From Hirundichthys speculiger (lineage: Eukaryota; Chordata; Actinopteri; Beloniformes; Exocoetidae): 64,000 nucleotides of DNA. Where the stretch lies: assembly GCA_018398805.1 (NCBI GenBank), contig JAGFBZ010002379.1, forward strand, positions 1,116,001-1,180,000, in the 5' to 3' direction. The translations under genes were made by a program, and so were the position numbers. Shown here in pieces: positions 45,300-57,311 of the stretch; the first letter of the stretch is position 1; every line of letters starts with the position of its first letter. The notes under the pieces were generated by a model, which was not told where the DNA came from, ran no database searches, and was given only the letters and a program-made list of their open reading frames with translations.

Positions 45300-47870
45300 T
45301 TGTCATTACAATTTACAATATATTTGTAATATATGTAGAAGAATGAATTGCATTGTCAGTGTGAGCTTAACTATTTATGTCTTCAAGTAAAGATCAAGTT
45401 GGTGAATAGCTCTATTGATTTCATTTTATTTTTTGAGAACCATCTCAATCTATTTGTATCGGGTTGCTGAGTGGCTGAAATTTACTGCAGATTAGAAAAC
45501 AGCTTGGAACAGGAATCTTAGAATTGTTAAGACCTGTACGTTAATTGTAAATTTGACTGGAGGTCTCAGAACCGCTCCACTCGCAGGGCATTGAAATGCC
45601 CATGGCTGAAAGTCATGTCAAACTTCAAAAAGCAGTGGTAGCATGTCTAAAAGGACATCATCTATAAAGCAAAAACACTCTGATATGACCATGGACTGTC
45701 ATATGTCATTGCTGTTCTAAAAAGAAAATAAATTCACTTTGGTTTTATTTTGAACCAAGGTTTAGAAAATCAAATAAGTGTGACTTTTGAATGTTTTTTT
45801 TGCCATATATACATTTCCCTATTTCTTATATATTCATATATTTCATTATCATATTATCTTATGATTTGTTGTAGCTGCATATGAACTTGCATATGAAATG
45901 GTTTCACTCAGCAGCTTTACATAGTGTAAAAACTTGCTGTGATTCAGAATACAGAATATAATGACAATTAAGGGGGATGAAATTCAATAAACTGAATAAT
46001 GTAGCCGTTAGGGTTTTGCAGTCCATGAATGTCCGCAGCTTTATTTATGTGATTTGTTCATATAAGTTGGACAAATCTGTAAAAATAAAACAAGCGGAAA
46101 CCACATGAAGAAGTAGCATTTGTTCCAAACAGACTATGCTGTATGCACTGCTAGTACAAACACAGACCTGGTATTTTATTCTTTGAATCATACAGATGCT
46201 GCAAAATACTCATATCTCTGCAGAGGCCTGAGAAATGACAGCCAACTAGCCACACAGGTGGTACACTCTCCTTCTGTCTGTTTCCATCTCTTCCAACACT
46301 TTGAGTGCATTTTGCTACCTCTTCAGCCTCTGCAGTCCCTTCTTGTTTCTCCCTTTGGTTGATTATAACAGACTGACTGGTGTTGTCTCCTGAAGGGGGG
46401 CACACAGTACATTTAACATCCCTGGCCCCGGGAACCCAGGTCCTCCCTCTCACCTATACCCTCCTTCACCAGCAACATGACGCCTAAAGTTCAGCACTTT
46501 ACTCAAAAAGGTGAGCCTCCTCTACTGTCTTACTGTCTGAAAGTAGGAGATTGTCTCTTTCAGGATGGAATGTGAGCAACCAGCGAGATACAGAGGATTT
46601 ATGGGTCAATAGATACACTGTGAAGTCCTAACTGCTAATGCCTTGTGCGCAAATTCAAGAAGCATGCAAGAAAAGGCGAATATATTGATGGCCTGAAAAT
46701 GACAATGTTGACAGGATTTGTTTTTACTCGTGAATTTGGAAGTACTATTTATCTGCTTTGTTTTGGGGAGCCTTCTGTAATTCATTCTGATTCAGCGGCT
46801 CACTTTTCCACTAAATAACAACTCAGTGAAGTAAAGTATCTGCTCTATTCGCAGTACTGATTATATTTTGCTCATTTGGCCACAAAAGAAATAGAAATCT
46901 TGTACTCAACCTATGGCTGAACTTTAGCTTATCATACAGCTATCTTACTTATATCACCTGTGTTTTACTAATTTCAAAGTTTGTTGTCTGAGAATATCAC
47001 TAAATTCCTAAGTTTCAGGTATCAGTCAACCATATGGGAGCAGGGAGTCTAGTTTTTACAGCAGTACTGCATTACTCTGTTTTAGATTAGCTAAATGAAA
47101 AGGTTTTATGTTGGAAGCATCATGTACAGTAACGACAGGTTTGATCCAACTGCACCGGCAGAGAATCTCAGATAATCTTACTTGCTAGTGGGATTTCTCT
47201 TGATTACTGGAAATGATAACAATTGCTTCCTCTTTAAATTGATTTGTCAAACATGACAAAGATACAGAAATGACAAATTTTAAGTCTGTAAATGGAGGAA
47301 AAAGAAAAGTGATGGATGAAGATGTTTTTACTAAGCAATATTATCGAAATATGTGAAACAGTCAGTACTGAGCATGTTGTGGGTTTTTTGTTTTTTTTCT
47401 CAGCAAAATAGAAATGGTTATGTTTTCTTTTAATGTTTGTCATTTCACTAATTATTAAATAAATGCACAACAAAAATGTTATTTGTTGTTCTTGTCTTAC
47501 ATGAAAACCCAGTGCAACTGTACAAAAAAAGGTGGAGTCCAACCAGCTATTTGTATTAATATCAAAGTCTCAAAACTGCACAAAAAAGCCAGTTACAGGT
47601 GACTTTCAATTCAGAACTCATTTACTTATAAATACATAGGATTGAGTCTACACTGGTGTGCAACAGGGAAAAAAAACTGCCAGCACAAGAAGACTGAAAT
47701 ATCCCACAACACATGGATGTAATAAAAACATGTTCAGCAGCTGAACAGAACCCACGAGGATGTTACTTTGTTACATGAACAAGTCGAAGATAAACATCTG
47801 TGTTATACTGTCCAAGCAGGGGAAAAAGAGATTAAAAAAAAAAAAAAACTTCTGATAGTAATGGGTTTGT
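45300..47870. other. Intergenic region between the RGG gene and mrps10 (tail to tail)
   Basis: AT-rich DNA without a recognisable gene or full transposon. It contains the mrps10 3' untranslated region on the minus strand next to 47871. Confidence 0.5.
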
Positions 47871-49228
47871 TTACTGGCTGGGCTTGTCACCAGCTGGGTG
47901 GTCCTTCCACATGGGTTCAAGGATGTGATCTGGAACCTTCTCCATCGTAGTCTGACGACGAACAGAACAAGCAGAAGGGAAAAACTTATGGTCCACATGT
48001 CTCATGAAAACTGCGGAGTAACAGATTCTACAGGTAGGCTTGTTGCTGATTCTGCAGGGCCTTACCTTTGTCACCTCCATGGCTACACCTTCAGGGAGGT
48101 TCCTCTGGAATGTATTCCAGGTACACTTGAGCCGTACAGCCTGTGATGTGTGACAGCTACAAGATATGAGGGGTGCAATTACATAATGAAGGACAGTGAA
48201 GTTCAAATAAACACTTTAAAATATATATTTATGCTTGTGTTCTGTGGTAAATAGTTACATCTTATTTATATCAAACTTCCCACCTCAATACACCGGTAGT
48301 GTGTCCTCATCTCATACTGGACCCTGTGTTTTTTGTAGATGTGAACTGACTTCAGGAGTGTAAGCCTCTCTATGTCCTTTGGTGGTTCAAAACTGAGAGA
48401 GAAAATATGTATGAAAATGCTAGGCATTAAAAAGGGCATATTTCAGATAATATTTTTAATTTGTTGTGCTTAGACTCACACTGTATCAACAGTGATGCCC
48501 AGCTCTTTAGCTGCCAAGGTGGCAAAGAACTCATAGCTATCCAACACAGCTCTGTCGTGACCTTTGACCAAAACGACCATCTTCTGAAAGAGTGTGTCCG
48601 GCTCCTCTGTGACCGTGATCTGGGAGGAAAATACAAAACATCCATATAAATGAGAGACAAGAACAATGTGAACAGGCCACGGGATGAGTATGTCTTTTAG
48701 GTCAGGGCAGTCTATAAGAAGTATGGCACCACAAACTGAGAATGAATACCTACTGATGGGGATGGTGAAGATAACGACACTGCAGTGTGGAAGGAAGTGC
48801 TGGGTTTTTGTTGAAGATGGAACCTGCAAATGACAGAACTGAATGTAAAAAAAATATATATATGCTCGAGGAATTGTCTTGCTGATATTTTCAATACATA
48901 AAACGTGCAAAGAAGAAAATACTGCAACTTACCGGGTTGAACTACATTTTCGAGGAGTGGAGCAGGCACTCAAAGCTCTCGGTCCCTAATAAATGAATAC
49001 ATGTTGAACCTTTGCTGCGTTGACACATGGACTATATTAGTTATAGACGGTGCTCATGAAACCAAAATGTTATGTTTTCCTGGGTAGTTACGTACATATT
49101 AGTAAATTGCTCGTAAACTTCGTCCAATACAAGAGGGATTTTATAAAATGACATACCAAGTGTGTAATTCCACTCAATATCCTTGCCAGTGAGAACATTT
49201 CTCGCCTGAAAACCAAGGGTGCAGCCAT
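47871..49228 (-). CDS. mrps10: Mitochondrial small-subunit ribosomal protein S10 (uS10m), 7 exons, one frame break
   Basis: Minus-strand exons: 49228-49157, 48985-48933, 48823-48754, 48619-48480, 48392-48284, 48156-48066, 47951-47871. The product is 204 residues when one surplus base is discounted (human 201). The N-terminus is basic and hydrophobic without acidic clusters near the start ([18 protein letters not shown]), a plausible mitochondrial presequence. The S10 core follows: [54 protein letters not shown], and [14 protein letters not shown]. The donor of exon 3 is TCA|GTAGGT; the adjacent GTATTC would break phase. In exon 6 a surplus C (plus-strand G at 48107/48108) between YLEYI and QRNLPEG shifts the frame by one. 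It is a component of the 28S mitoribosomal subunit head. Confidence 0.95.
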
Positions 49229-49674
49229 GTTTTTCCAAGCGGTGAAGAACGCAAGTTACCACTTTCTCTGCAGCGCCCTCATGTGTCGTGGAGTATAAAC
49301 TACAGTATGATATAAATTTAAAATATGTGTTTATATATGCTGTTTTACATTTCTTCAACATACAGATTTATCAAGTCATGATCAAAATTAATTACAAATC
49401 AATCTGCACTGCCCCCCCCCCCCCGTAAATGATCTATACACAATATATAAGCGTGCATGAATATAATAGAGCATTGCAAGATTTATAGCAAATTTTTTAT
49501 TAGTCTTGTGCTGTTTTCTTTCTGATGTCTTTGAATAACGTCTAAAATGTTGCATTTTAAACGATTTAACAGGCAAACAACAAATGTTCTCCACCTTAAT
49601 CAGGTATACTATAAAATTAAAACTGTAGTACACATTTATCCAGAAATAATTATGGAATAATAACATCTTAACTA

Positions 49675-49890
49675 AGGGTTGGGTGATATGACCTCAAATA
49701 AATATCACGATTAACTGCACATTTTACCTCAATTACATTTAATGAAGCGATTATTTTAGTTTAATTTTATGTTTTGCTCTCATAGATCACTGATGAGGTT
49801 TTCATTGTGAATATCCTAAGATGATATGACAGATTAATATTTGTGATTTTAAAATAAGTTAATTAAAACACACACAGATTAATTATTAAT
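49675..49890. mobile_element. Truncated hAT-type MITE, same family as 54126-54439
   Basis: It begins TAAGGGTTGGGTGATATG, a hAT-like terminus. Its interior (CACATTTTACCTCAATTAC, TTTTATGTTTTGC, TTGTGATTTTAAAATAAG) matches the reverse complement of the copy at 54126-54439. No right terminus was found. Confidence 0.6.
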
Positions 49891-50394
49891 TCCTCATTAA
49901 GTAATTCATTGTTGGGTGTAAAACTGTGAAAAGGGATGAAGGGAGAGTTTAAAGATTGCACAAATATAAAACAGTTTAAGAAGTTGTCAAAAGATATGAT
50001 TTTGACTCATTACAGGAATGAATGTGTGTTACAGCCAATGGGTTTTATTTGTAATCATAAGTTGCACATGTTTTTCTTTTTTTGACAATTTGTTTTCTTG
50101 GTTGAGGTGGTTTTTATAGGTTTGATGTCTGTTTTACACATCTGTTGATTCTTTACTATCTTGTCTTTTCTGTTTCAAAAAAATCCAAATTGAATAAGTG
50201 CTGTTCTTCTGTTAGCTCTTTTTTCAATATGTTAATTTGATATTGATATTCAAATTTTTTCAGCTATATTTATCACTTTGACTGCGACTTTGTTGATCCT
50301 TTTTGGGTGCACATATTCGAAATTAAGAAATGAAAATAAAATAAAATGACAGTGAATGGACATTTAAAGAATATGTCACGCAACTGGAATTATT

Positions 50395-50425
50395 CACACA
50401 CACCCACCCACACACCCACACACCC

Positions 50426-50510
<85 letters not shown>

Positions 50511-50549
50511 GATATATATAGATAGATATATATATATATATATATATAT

Positions 50550-50599
<50 letters not shown>

Positions 50600-50636
50600 A
50601 TATATATATATGAGTGAGAGAGAGAGAGAGAGAGTA
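50395..50636. repeat. Large compound (CA)n-(TA)n-(GA)n microsatellite
   Basis: About 115 bp of CA with CCCA interruptions run into about 100 bp of TA/GATA units and then about 20 bp of GA. It produces long spurious open frames on the minus strand. Confidence 0.95.
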
Positions 50637-50699
50637 GAAATCAAACTTTTCCTGTTTTAGGTCAGACAGGATTATCAAAATTATTTATATTTGCTACAT

Positions 50700-50895
50700 G
50701 ACAAAATAATGAGACAAATATTTTTTGGGAGAAATGTTTTTATTACCCTCTTCAAAGTCAGAAGTTTACATACATTAAGATTACTATGTCTTTAAACAAT
50801 TTAGGAGAAACCCAGATTATATTTTGGCTTTGGAAGCTTCTGATCGGTTGACTGACAACATTTGAGTTAAATAGGGCCACACCTGTGAGGTATAT
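50700..50895 (+). mobile_element. Tc1/mariner fragment (salmonid/Sleeping-Beauty-like terminus)
   Basis: It contains GTCAGAAGTTTACATACATT and ATTACTATGTCTTTAAACA, then GAAGCTTCTGAT and GGCCACACCTGTGAG. From memory these strings are typical of the terminal and subterminal region of fish Tc1 elements. Only one end is present. Confidence 0.7.
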
Positions 50896-51114
50896 ATGTA
50901 GATATAACGATAATAATAATAAACAAATAAAAAAAACTCTACTCTTAATTTCTCACTTAATCAAGCATAAATCCAGGAGCTTTTAATGTATTTTCCAGCA
51001 AAGCAATGGGAAAAATGAAATGTGTCTCCAGATAAAAATAAAAAAAGACCTTGTATTTTTATGCAGACGTTAAAGACACGCGCAAGACCGCTTTGTTGAT
51101 CTGAATACTTCTCT

Positions 51115-51133
51115 GTCACGTGCCTGTCACGTG
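51115..51133. promoter_or_regulatory. Twin GTCACGTG E-boxes 11 bp apart at the tulp4 promoter
   Basis: GTCACGTG is present at 51115-51122 and again at 51126-51133, one helical turn apart, about 80-100 bp upstream of the exon 1 donor. CACGTG binds MYC/MAX, USF and TFEB-type bHLH factors; which one acts here cannot be told. Confidence 0.55.
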
Positions 51134-51139
51134 AACTAG

Positions 51140-51213
51140 GTCTCGGGCCCTGGCAGTGTACAGTAGCTCAGGCTGCAGGCAAAGGAAGCAGCAACAGCGA
51201 AGACTGAGCCAAG
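51140..51213 (+). other. tulp4: Probable non-coding exon 1 of tulp4
   Basis: The sequence is GC-richer and ends at a consensus donor, CCAAG|GTAAGC, at 51213. It is followed by a CpG-containing first intron. The left boundary is a guess. Confidence 0.5.
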
Positions 51214-51362
51214 GTAAGCTCTTCACTGGCCAATGATGCCTCCTCGGCTTTGTTGACGACAGTGCTGGTATATATTTTACACTTTGTCCACTACATTGTA
51301 CACGTGCGGTTATTTTGAGTAACTATGTGCTGATATCAATTACACTTTAGAATAAACCGTCG

Positions 51363-51376
51363 GCTAATGTGTTAGC
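51363..51376. promoter_or_regulatory. GCTAATGTGTTAGC motif in tulp4 intron 1
   Basis: The site starts 150 bp past the exon 1 donor. It is the third GCTAA-N4-TTAGC in the window. A related inside-out form (GTTAGCTGTAGCTAAC) lies near 51667. Confidence 0.45.
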
Positions 51377-53270
51377 TATAGCCGTGTTAGCGACCAGTGC
51401 CACCGGCGGATGGACAGAGCCAGTCCCCGCTGATGGTGCTTCAGGTTCCGCTCAGTAGGCTGCTCGGTTAGCCGGTCCGCGATCACTGCTGCTCCTTGTG
51501 ACACAAAAAGGTATTTAACGTCAGATGGCTCTCTGAGCATCTGGGCTAGGTTTGCGTTACAACACAAAGCAAACACATTTCGACCGGAAAGATGAATCCC
51601 GCGGCTGAGATGTTTTGGTGTTTGGAGCCAGCAGTCCACTGGATTGATTCAGCATCCAGGTTCTTGTTAGCTGTAGCTAACGGGCAGCTCGCGGTGATGG
51701 ATGTTTTGGCATCGTCGACTTGAACTCTAAGTATTTAATCGCCTAGATCAAAATCAGAATCAGTATCAGATTCTCCGGGTCTTTCTTTATTGTATGGTTA
51801 CAACAGACTGTCATGTTTAAGTGTGTTTCTTTTGTTGGAGGTCGCTTTATGGGATGCTTTTAAATCGTCAGTTGTGTGTAACTTGGCTTCTTAATAATTA
51901 GTGTAGATAATGACACTGTTTGACCTGAATGTCGATCATATTCTCAAACAGCTGTTCATTATGTGTCACTCTCAGTTTGTAGCGTAGCGGATTTCAAAGG
52001 CTGTTTGTGCCCTCTCGTCTCTTTTTTTCCTGAGCAGCCGCGTTGTCGTCCTGCATTTATTTATTGCCAGTGTCCAATTGCATTTCTCAGCCTTTGTTTA
52101 CTTTGATCACATCTCGTCTTTTTTAATGTGGGGTGAAACGGTGACAAGATACATTCTCATTAAAGTATTATAGCATCATAAAACAGGCAAAAATGATTCG
52201 TGGTTTCTCTAAAATTGATAATTCAGTATTTAAATATCCTTCCGCTGCGCAGCGTTGTCTTCGGACAAACGCGGTTGCTCAGGGAGTAACATAAGAGAGG
52301 AACTATTTTAGGCCAGCGCATTAATATTTAAATTAATGGCTGTGGGCGGCAGGTGAGTGTTTTTAGTGCGTTTACAGCTCGCGTGTTTTTACATCGATCC
52401 CGATCGCTTTATAAATTACTTATTTTGTAATCTTTTACACTCTGGGGTACTTGTTGGTGATAGTTTCTGTGTAATAACGACATAATTTTTGTATTACCCA
52501 GCAGCCCTCTTTGGAATCTCCGAGGCTGCTTGGAAAGACAGACTGGCTGACGTGATGACGTTACCGGGAGAAGCGGGTCTCCTGCGGGCTGACAGCTGAT
52601 GGAGAGGAGTTCCCACTCTTCTGAACACACACAATCTGCAACCAATGAAGAGGACACGGGGTATAGAAATGAGATACTGATTTTGAGAAAAACTGTTGTT
52701 CACATCAACTGGAAGCACTGGGACCTGTTCGATTGGACAAATGCATTTCCTATTTTTGAGTTTACAAGATAACTCCTTTTGTGGATGTTTGATTTTGTTC
52801 TGCTGCTGACATGAGTCTGGAATCTGAAGCAGTGGATTTCTAATTTTTTTTTTTCACTCCATTTCATTTGTTGCCTTGTCATTAAGACTGCATCAACAAG
52901 GCAACTTACTGATCGAACTATCACAATGACTTGACTGTTTTTTGTTTGCTTTTTCTTTTAAATTTAACAGCTCATTTGGCCATATGACATCATTAATCCA
53001 GCAGTGCTGATGTCAACATTTTTTTTTTTTTTTTTACCTCATTTATGCTTTTGTAAGTTTTAATTCCTCACTTTAAATCACTGTTGCAGATCAAGGAGTC
53101 AAGGGAAAGCACAAGTACTATGCAACATTGCGGCAGTCTTTCATCCGACACCAAATCACTAACCTCAGCGGAGAGACTCATCAGTAGTTGTACTTAAACT
53201 CCTGTGAAAAGCCTCCCTCTGGATATTTTTCTTTTTCTTTTTTGTCCAGGTGATATAGAAAGCAGTAGTG

Positions 53271-53521
53271 ATGTTTGCCGCTGTGGAGCATGGTCCGGTG
53301 CTTTGTAGCGACTCCAACATCCTGTGCCTGTCCTGGAAGGGACGGGTACCTAAGAGCCAGAAGGAGAAACCAGTGTGCAGAAAGCGCTACTATGAGGAGG
53401 GCTGGCTGGCAACTGGGAATAGCCGAGGAGTTGTTGGGGTCACATTCACGTCCAGCCACTGCAGACGAGACCGGCCCCCTTGCAAAGAGTGAATTTTAAT
53501 CTTAGAGGACACAATAGCGAG
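53271..53521 (+). CDS. tulp4: Tubby-like protein 4, first coding exon (partial gene, -1 frame break)
   Basis: The exon probably starts at 53250, after a strong polypyrimidine-CAG acceptor, and ends at 53521 with GAG|GTAAGC. It encodes the conserved N-terminus of TULP4 (MFAAVEHGPVLCSDSNILCL, KGRVPKSQKEKPVCRKRYY, EEGWLATGNSRGVVGVTFTS), the start of the WD40 region, which precedes a SOCS box and tubby domain in the full protein. The family protein is a putative adaptor of cullin-5 ubiquitin ligases. Read straight, the frame stops at 53490 after CRRDRPPCKE. One base missing in the C5 run at 53475-53479 would restore QRVNFNLRGHNSE, which matches the known family exon end and closes at phase 0. The rest of the gene lies beyond the window. 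Confidence 0.94.
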
Positions 53522-53633
53522 GTAAGCATAGTTTTATTAGCAAATACGGAGAGTCTCTTTGAAATGCAATTTGGACTGTTTTTGAAGAAAAGGGTTTTTA
53601 AACAAAAACTCATTTGAAAGAGATCCTGTAAAG

Positions 53634-53989
53634 CAGTGATTCCCAAAGTGTGGGCCGCGGCCCCCTGGTGGGCCGTCGCAGTACTGCAGGTGGGCCGTGA
53701 GAGGTCATTAAAATCCTCTATCTTTTTAAAATATATTTTTAATTACTGTAAAATATTAACGACATGATTTAAAAACATTAAGAAGTAACAAAACAAACCA
53801 GTTAAGTGTTATACTACCGTCATCTTAACTTAATATGACAAGTGACACCTTATTTGTTGACCCCTTACATTAATGTCAGAACATAGCTTCTAGTCCTGAA
53901 TGTTGATCACAGTTGTGATTAAAGGTTTCAGTGGGAGATTTTTCACATTTCAAACTGGGCCTTGGTATTCTGAAGTTTGGGAATGGCTG
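53634..53989. mobile_element. Non-autonomous hAT element (Charlie-like termini) with 8-bp duplication
   Basis: The termini are CAGTGATTCCCAAA and, inverted, CAGCCATTCCCAAA. CTGTAAAG flanks both sides exactly (53626-53633, 53990-53997). The left end continues GTGGGCCGCGGCCCCCTGG, as in Charlie-type hAT elements. It is 356 bp with no ORF. Confidence 0.88.
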
Positions 53990-54125
53990 CTGTAAAGGAT
54001 ACAATAGTCTAATAATGCTTATTTGAATGTCAACATGTCACTGGTCTATTCTTGTTTATCTCAAGCTCTTGAAAACAAATGTTGTTTTTGCTCAAGATTT
54101 TCTTGCAAGCAAAATGTGTTCAATG

Positions 54126-54439
54126 TAGGACTGGACAATTAATCAAAAATGAATCAAAACCGACTAGCAGAAGATATAACTGCCGTTATTTTATTTTCGA
54201 TTATTTCAACGTTTTCTTTCATTTTTAAATTTTCCCACTGTGTGTTCATTTTACATCACTTATTTTAAAATCACAAAGATATTTATTATTTTATTTGAAA
54301 AATAGCCAAGTTTTAATAATTGAGCACATTTACAGGACAAACCTTGCCATGTTGTGAAGGCAAAATATAAAACAATCATATCATAATTGAGGTAACATGT
54401 TCAAGTAATTTTGATTTGACCCAATATCGCCCAGCCATA
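54126..54439. mobile_element. Non-autonomous hAT element
   Basis: The left end is TAGGACTGGACAAT and the inverted right end is TATGGCTGGGCGAT. The flanks GTTCAATG / GTTTAAGG agree in 6 of 8 positions, a decayed duplication. It is related to 49675-49890 in opposite orientation. Confidence 0.65.
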
Positions 54440-55821
54440 GTTTAAGGCAGAGTTCATTGTATTGTTCTTACTATGCCCTAATTGTAATCTGGTGCATTTT
54501 ATCATAATTTCCTGCTAAAATTGAATTTATTTATTTCTTTAAAAAATTGTCCTTTAAAATTACTGTAAAACTTCAATTTTGACAGAATTCCTCTTTCAGT
54601 TAGTTATTATATAGTTAGTTCTTCCCTTTGCTTCTCAAGTGGTATTTGTACGAACAACACCCGGAACTTAAACAACTATTGGTAGTTACATATCGGTATG
54701 TCTTGGTAAACTATTATTTTCAACTCTGCTTCTTTTATATTTCCACTGAGATCTAAAGGTCAGGGTAGATTAGGGCGTGCTACAGATTAGGAAATTTTAT
54801 ACTTGATTTGTCATTTGCAAAGCTTGCCAATGCAGCAGCTGTAAATCAGTTGGCACTTGGTCGTTTACATCTGAGCTATTCAAATATTTGTCAGTGACAC
54901 TTGTCAACATGTTTTCAACATGAGCCATTGCTGATGGGTATTATGGCAAAGGGCTGGAACAGTCATGGGTATCCCAATCAAGCTACAACCAGTAAGAGAG
55001 TAAGGATTGGTTGAGGTCACTGAGGAAGAGAATCCTGAAAGGCCACAAACTAAGAGGAAACACAATGCACCATACCACAACACGACCACTTTATTTTTTT
55101 GTTTTTTAATACAGAAGATTTTTTTTTCTTTTGCATGTTATAATCCATCCCTTTATCCATGCCCTTTGTCTTTTATTTTATTGTTAGTATTCGAAACAAG
55201 TCATTGCACACTTAAATGCTAATTTCTTCCCTTGGACTATTTAAAAATAGTCAACTCCTGTTTTGCATGTTGTTACTCTTGTTTTACGTGTTGTTGGGCC
55301 TCATTTCCCACATGTGTTGTGTTGAAAAAGTATACAGCCCTGTCATGAATGAGTAGCTGTCAGATCACGTCGCCTGTCACAGTTCCTCAACTCAAAACAG
55401 CCACTCATGTTGTCAGAGCAGGCTAGCAATCTGCTGACTATGAACGTTGCGTAGTCTCAAAGTGGCCTTAGGCACATTAACTCTGTTGAATGGTGATGTT
55501 CCTCCTCAACTGGAGTACCTCTTGCTGGAGTATCTGCTCCACACTTAAACCAGGAAGTGTCCTTCAGTTGTATTAACTTAACATTTGTTTATGTTACTCA
55601 CCACTTGAAGGTTTTGGGTGTTTTTATTTGTGCCTTAGAATGTAGCTGCTACAAAACAATCAGTGATTAATGTTTTACTATTCAGAATCGATTCCTTTCT
55701 TGTCCTGGTTACAGCTGGGGCTCGGGGTGTTATGCCTGTATTTATAAGATGTAACCATATATGTCTTATAATACTGGCATGATATATAAATGGGAATATA
55801 TATTGATATCAATAAACTTCA

Positions 55822-55880
55822 ATTTTGGCTGCTCCCTGTTTGGGGTCACCACAGCGGAGTGATCCACATTAGAAGCTTGG
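55822..55880 (+). repeat. Widespread teleost repeat fragment
   Basis: It carries GGCTGCTCCCTGTTTGGGGT followed by CACCACAGCGGAGTGATC, a string met in many fish genomes. The class is not assigned. Confidence 0.5.
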
Positions 55881-56419
55881 TACACATTACTCCCCACTAC
55901 TCCCCACTACTCCCACATGGCAGCCAACAGCATGTTGCTTTAAGACTGTCAATAGAGCCATTTGCACTCCTCTTGTCTTGGAGTCTATAGAAAGGGGAGA
56001 GTCCCTCTCTGCATTTGCATCCAGACCTCCTTGTCATATATCATGGTATATTAGAGGCATTTGAAGAAATAAATTGTGGGGTGGAAGGTAAAATTCCAAG
56101 AAAAAAAAAGCCAGGAAATTTGACTTAATGAAGTCAGAATCTGTGACTTTATAAAGTCAGATTTACAAAGTAACTATGAAAAGTTACTATGTCTATGTCT
56201 TTGATATAATCAAAATAGTTTCTGTTAATTTCTAACAGTTCCATTTTCAGTCAAGTGTTAGTAAAATACTGTGCAGAGTGCTTGTTACCTCATGGCACCA
56301 AGCTTAAATTTACCATTTATCCATGTTCATATAAGATACAGATTTTTCCTTGGTATGTAATATATTTGATGCTCACTTGTGCAACTGGCTTTGAGTTCAC
56401 CTCTGGAGTTATCTTCTAC

Positions 56420-56545
56420 AACTTCATTTAGTTCTTGATGAAGGCAGTTGGTATCCCATTGACCTTATACAGCTTCAGACACTCCGGTAACTGTGTGTGG
56501 CATTGAGTCATAGGCTTTCTTGTAGTTACGCCACAACTAGGTGGC
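56420..56545 (-). mobile_element. Non-LTR retrotransposon reverse-transcriptase fragment
   Basis: On the minus strand about 56525-56420 reads YKKAYDSMPH, then with a frame change ECLKLYKVNGIPTAFIKN. This is the motif A region of LINE reverse transcriptase. The catalytic Asp expected before YKKAYD is Asn here (AAC), and the frame is broken, so the copy is dead. Confidence 0.7.
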
Positions 56546-56696
56546 TGGCACAATATACAGTAACATCTGTGCCGAGTCAAAATGGAAGACGTCTCCAGAG
56601 AACAACCTTCAGACTCCCAGGTCTCTGGTAGAGGACCCAAGCTTGAAGGAGACGACGCCACCACTTGGGGCTACATGAGCATTTCAGTTCAGTTCA

Positions 56697-56760
56697 ATTC
56701 AAAAATACTTTATTGATCCCCAAAGGGAAACCAACTTGTTGCAGTAACTGCCATGATTTA
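56697..56760 (+). repeat. Retroposon 3' tail fragment
   Basis: AATACTTTATTGATCCCCAA followed by AGGGAAA is a common 3' end of fish LINE/SINE copies. It lies about 150 bp from the reverse-transcriptase fragment and may belong to the same insertion. Confidence 0.55.
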
Positions 56761-57311
56761 AGGCTCTTAAAAGATTAATTATAGATGGTTATTGCTGTAG
56801 GCAGGAAGGATCTCACACCCATTTGTGTGAATGGGTGAGTGAGAAACATTTTAAAGCACATTTTAGGTTGGGAAGGCACTACTGAAATGCAGTCTGTTTA
56901 CCTCTGGTGGCATCAATTTGTCTGTCAAGGACAAAGACATTTTGTCAGGTTTTTTTTGTAGGTGTTATTTTTAGTGGTGTGAATCTTTGGTGGCTTTGGG
57001 ATAGCATTTGATTATAATCCTACTGCCAATAATTCTACGTGTTTTGACATTTACCTGGATAGATCTCAATATCTTGCATCATTACATAACCTGGTTATTG
57101 TCCTGCTTCTCTTAGTGTTGGAAGACAAAGTTGACAGAGTTTTGGCTTATTACTCCACCTGGCTATGTTATTTAAATTTGCTTGTTCTGGGTTAAGATGA
57201 AAATGACTTACTTGGTTACTCATAATAGTTGTATTGCCAAAGTACTGTATTTTATATAGTTCATGCTGTGAGGTAAGATGTTGAGCTCTTTTCCCTCCAA
57301 TACGTTATAAA

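Noticed and set aside
48745..48760. Phase mismatch between mrps10 exons 3 and 4
   Set aside because: Using the donor GTAGGT four bases earlier in the transcript (TCA|GTAGGT) restores phase 0; no indel is needed.
50323..50644. Minus-strand open frames of alternating Val/Cys and Ile/Tyr
   Set aside because: Pure products of the CA/TA microsatellite.
53268..53492. Treating the 73-residue tulp4 frame ending at 53492 as a complete small protein
   Set aside because: The conserved TULP4 continuation and a phase-matched donor follow in the next frame; a truncated product is not supported.
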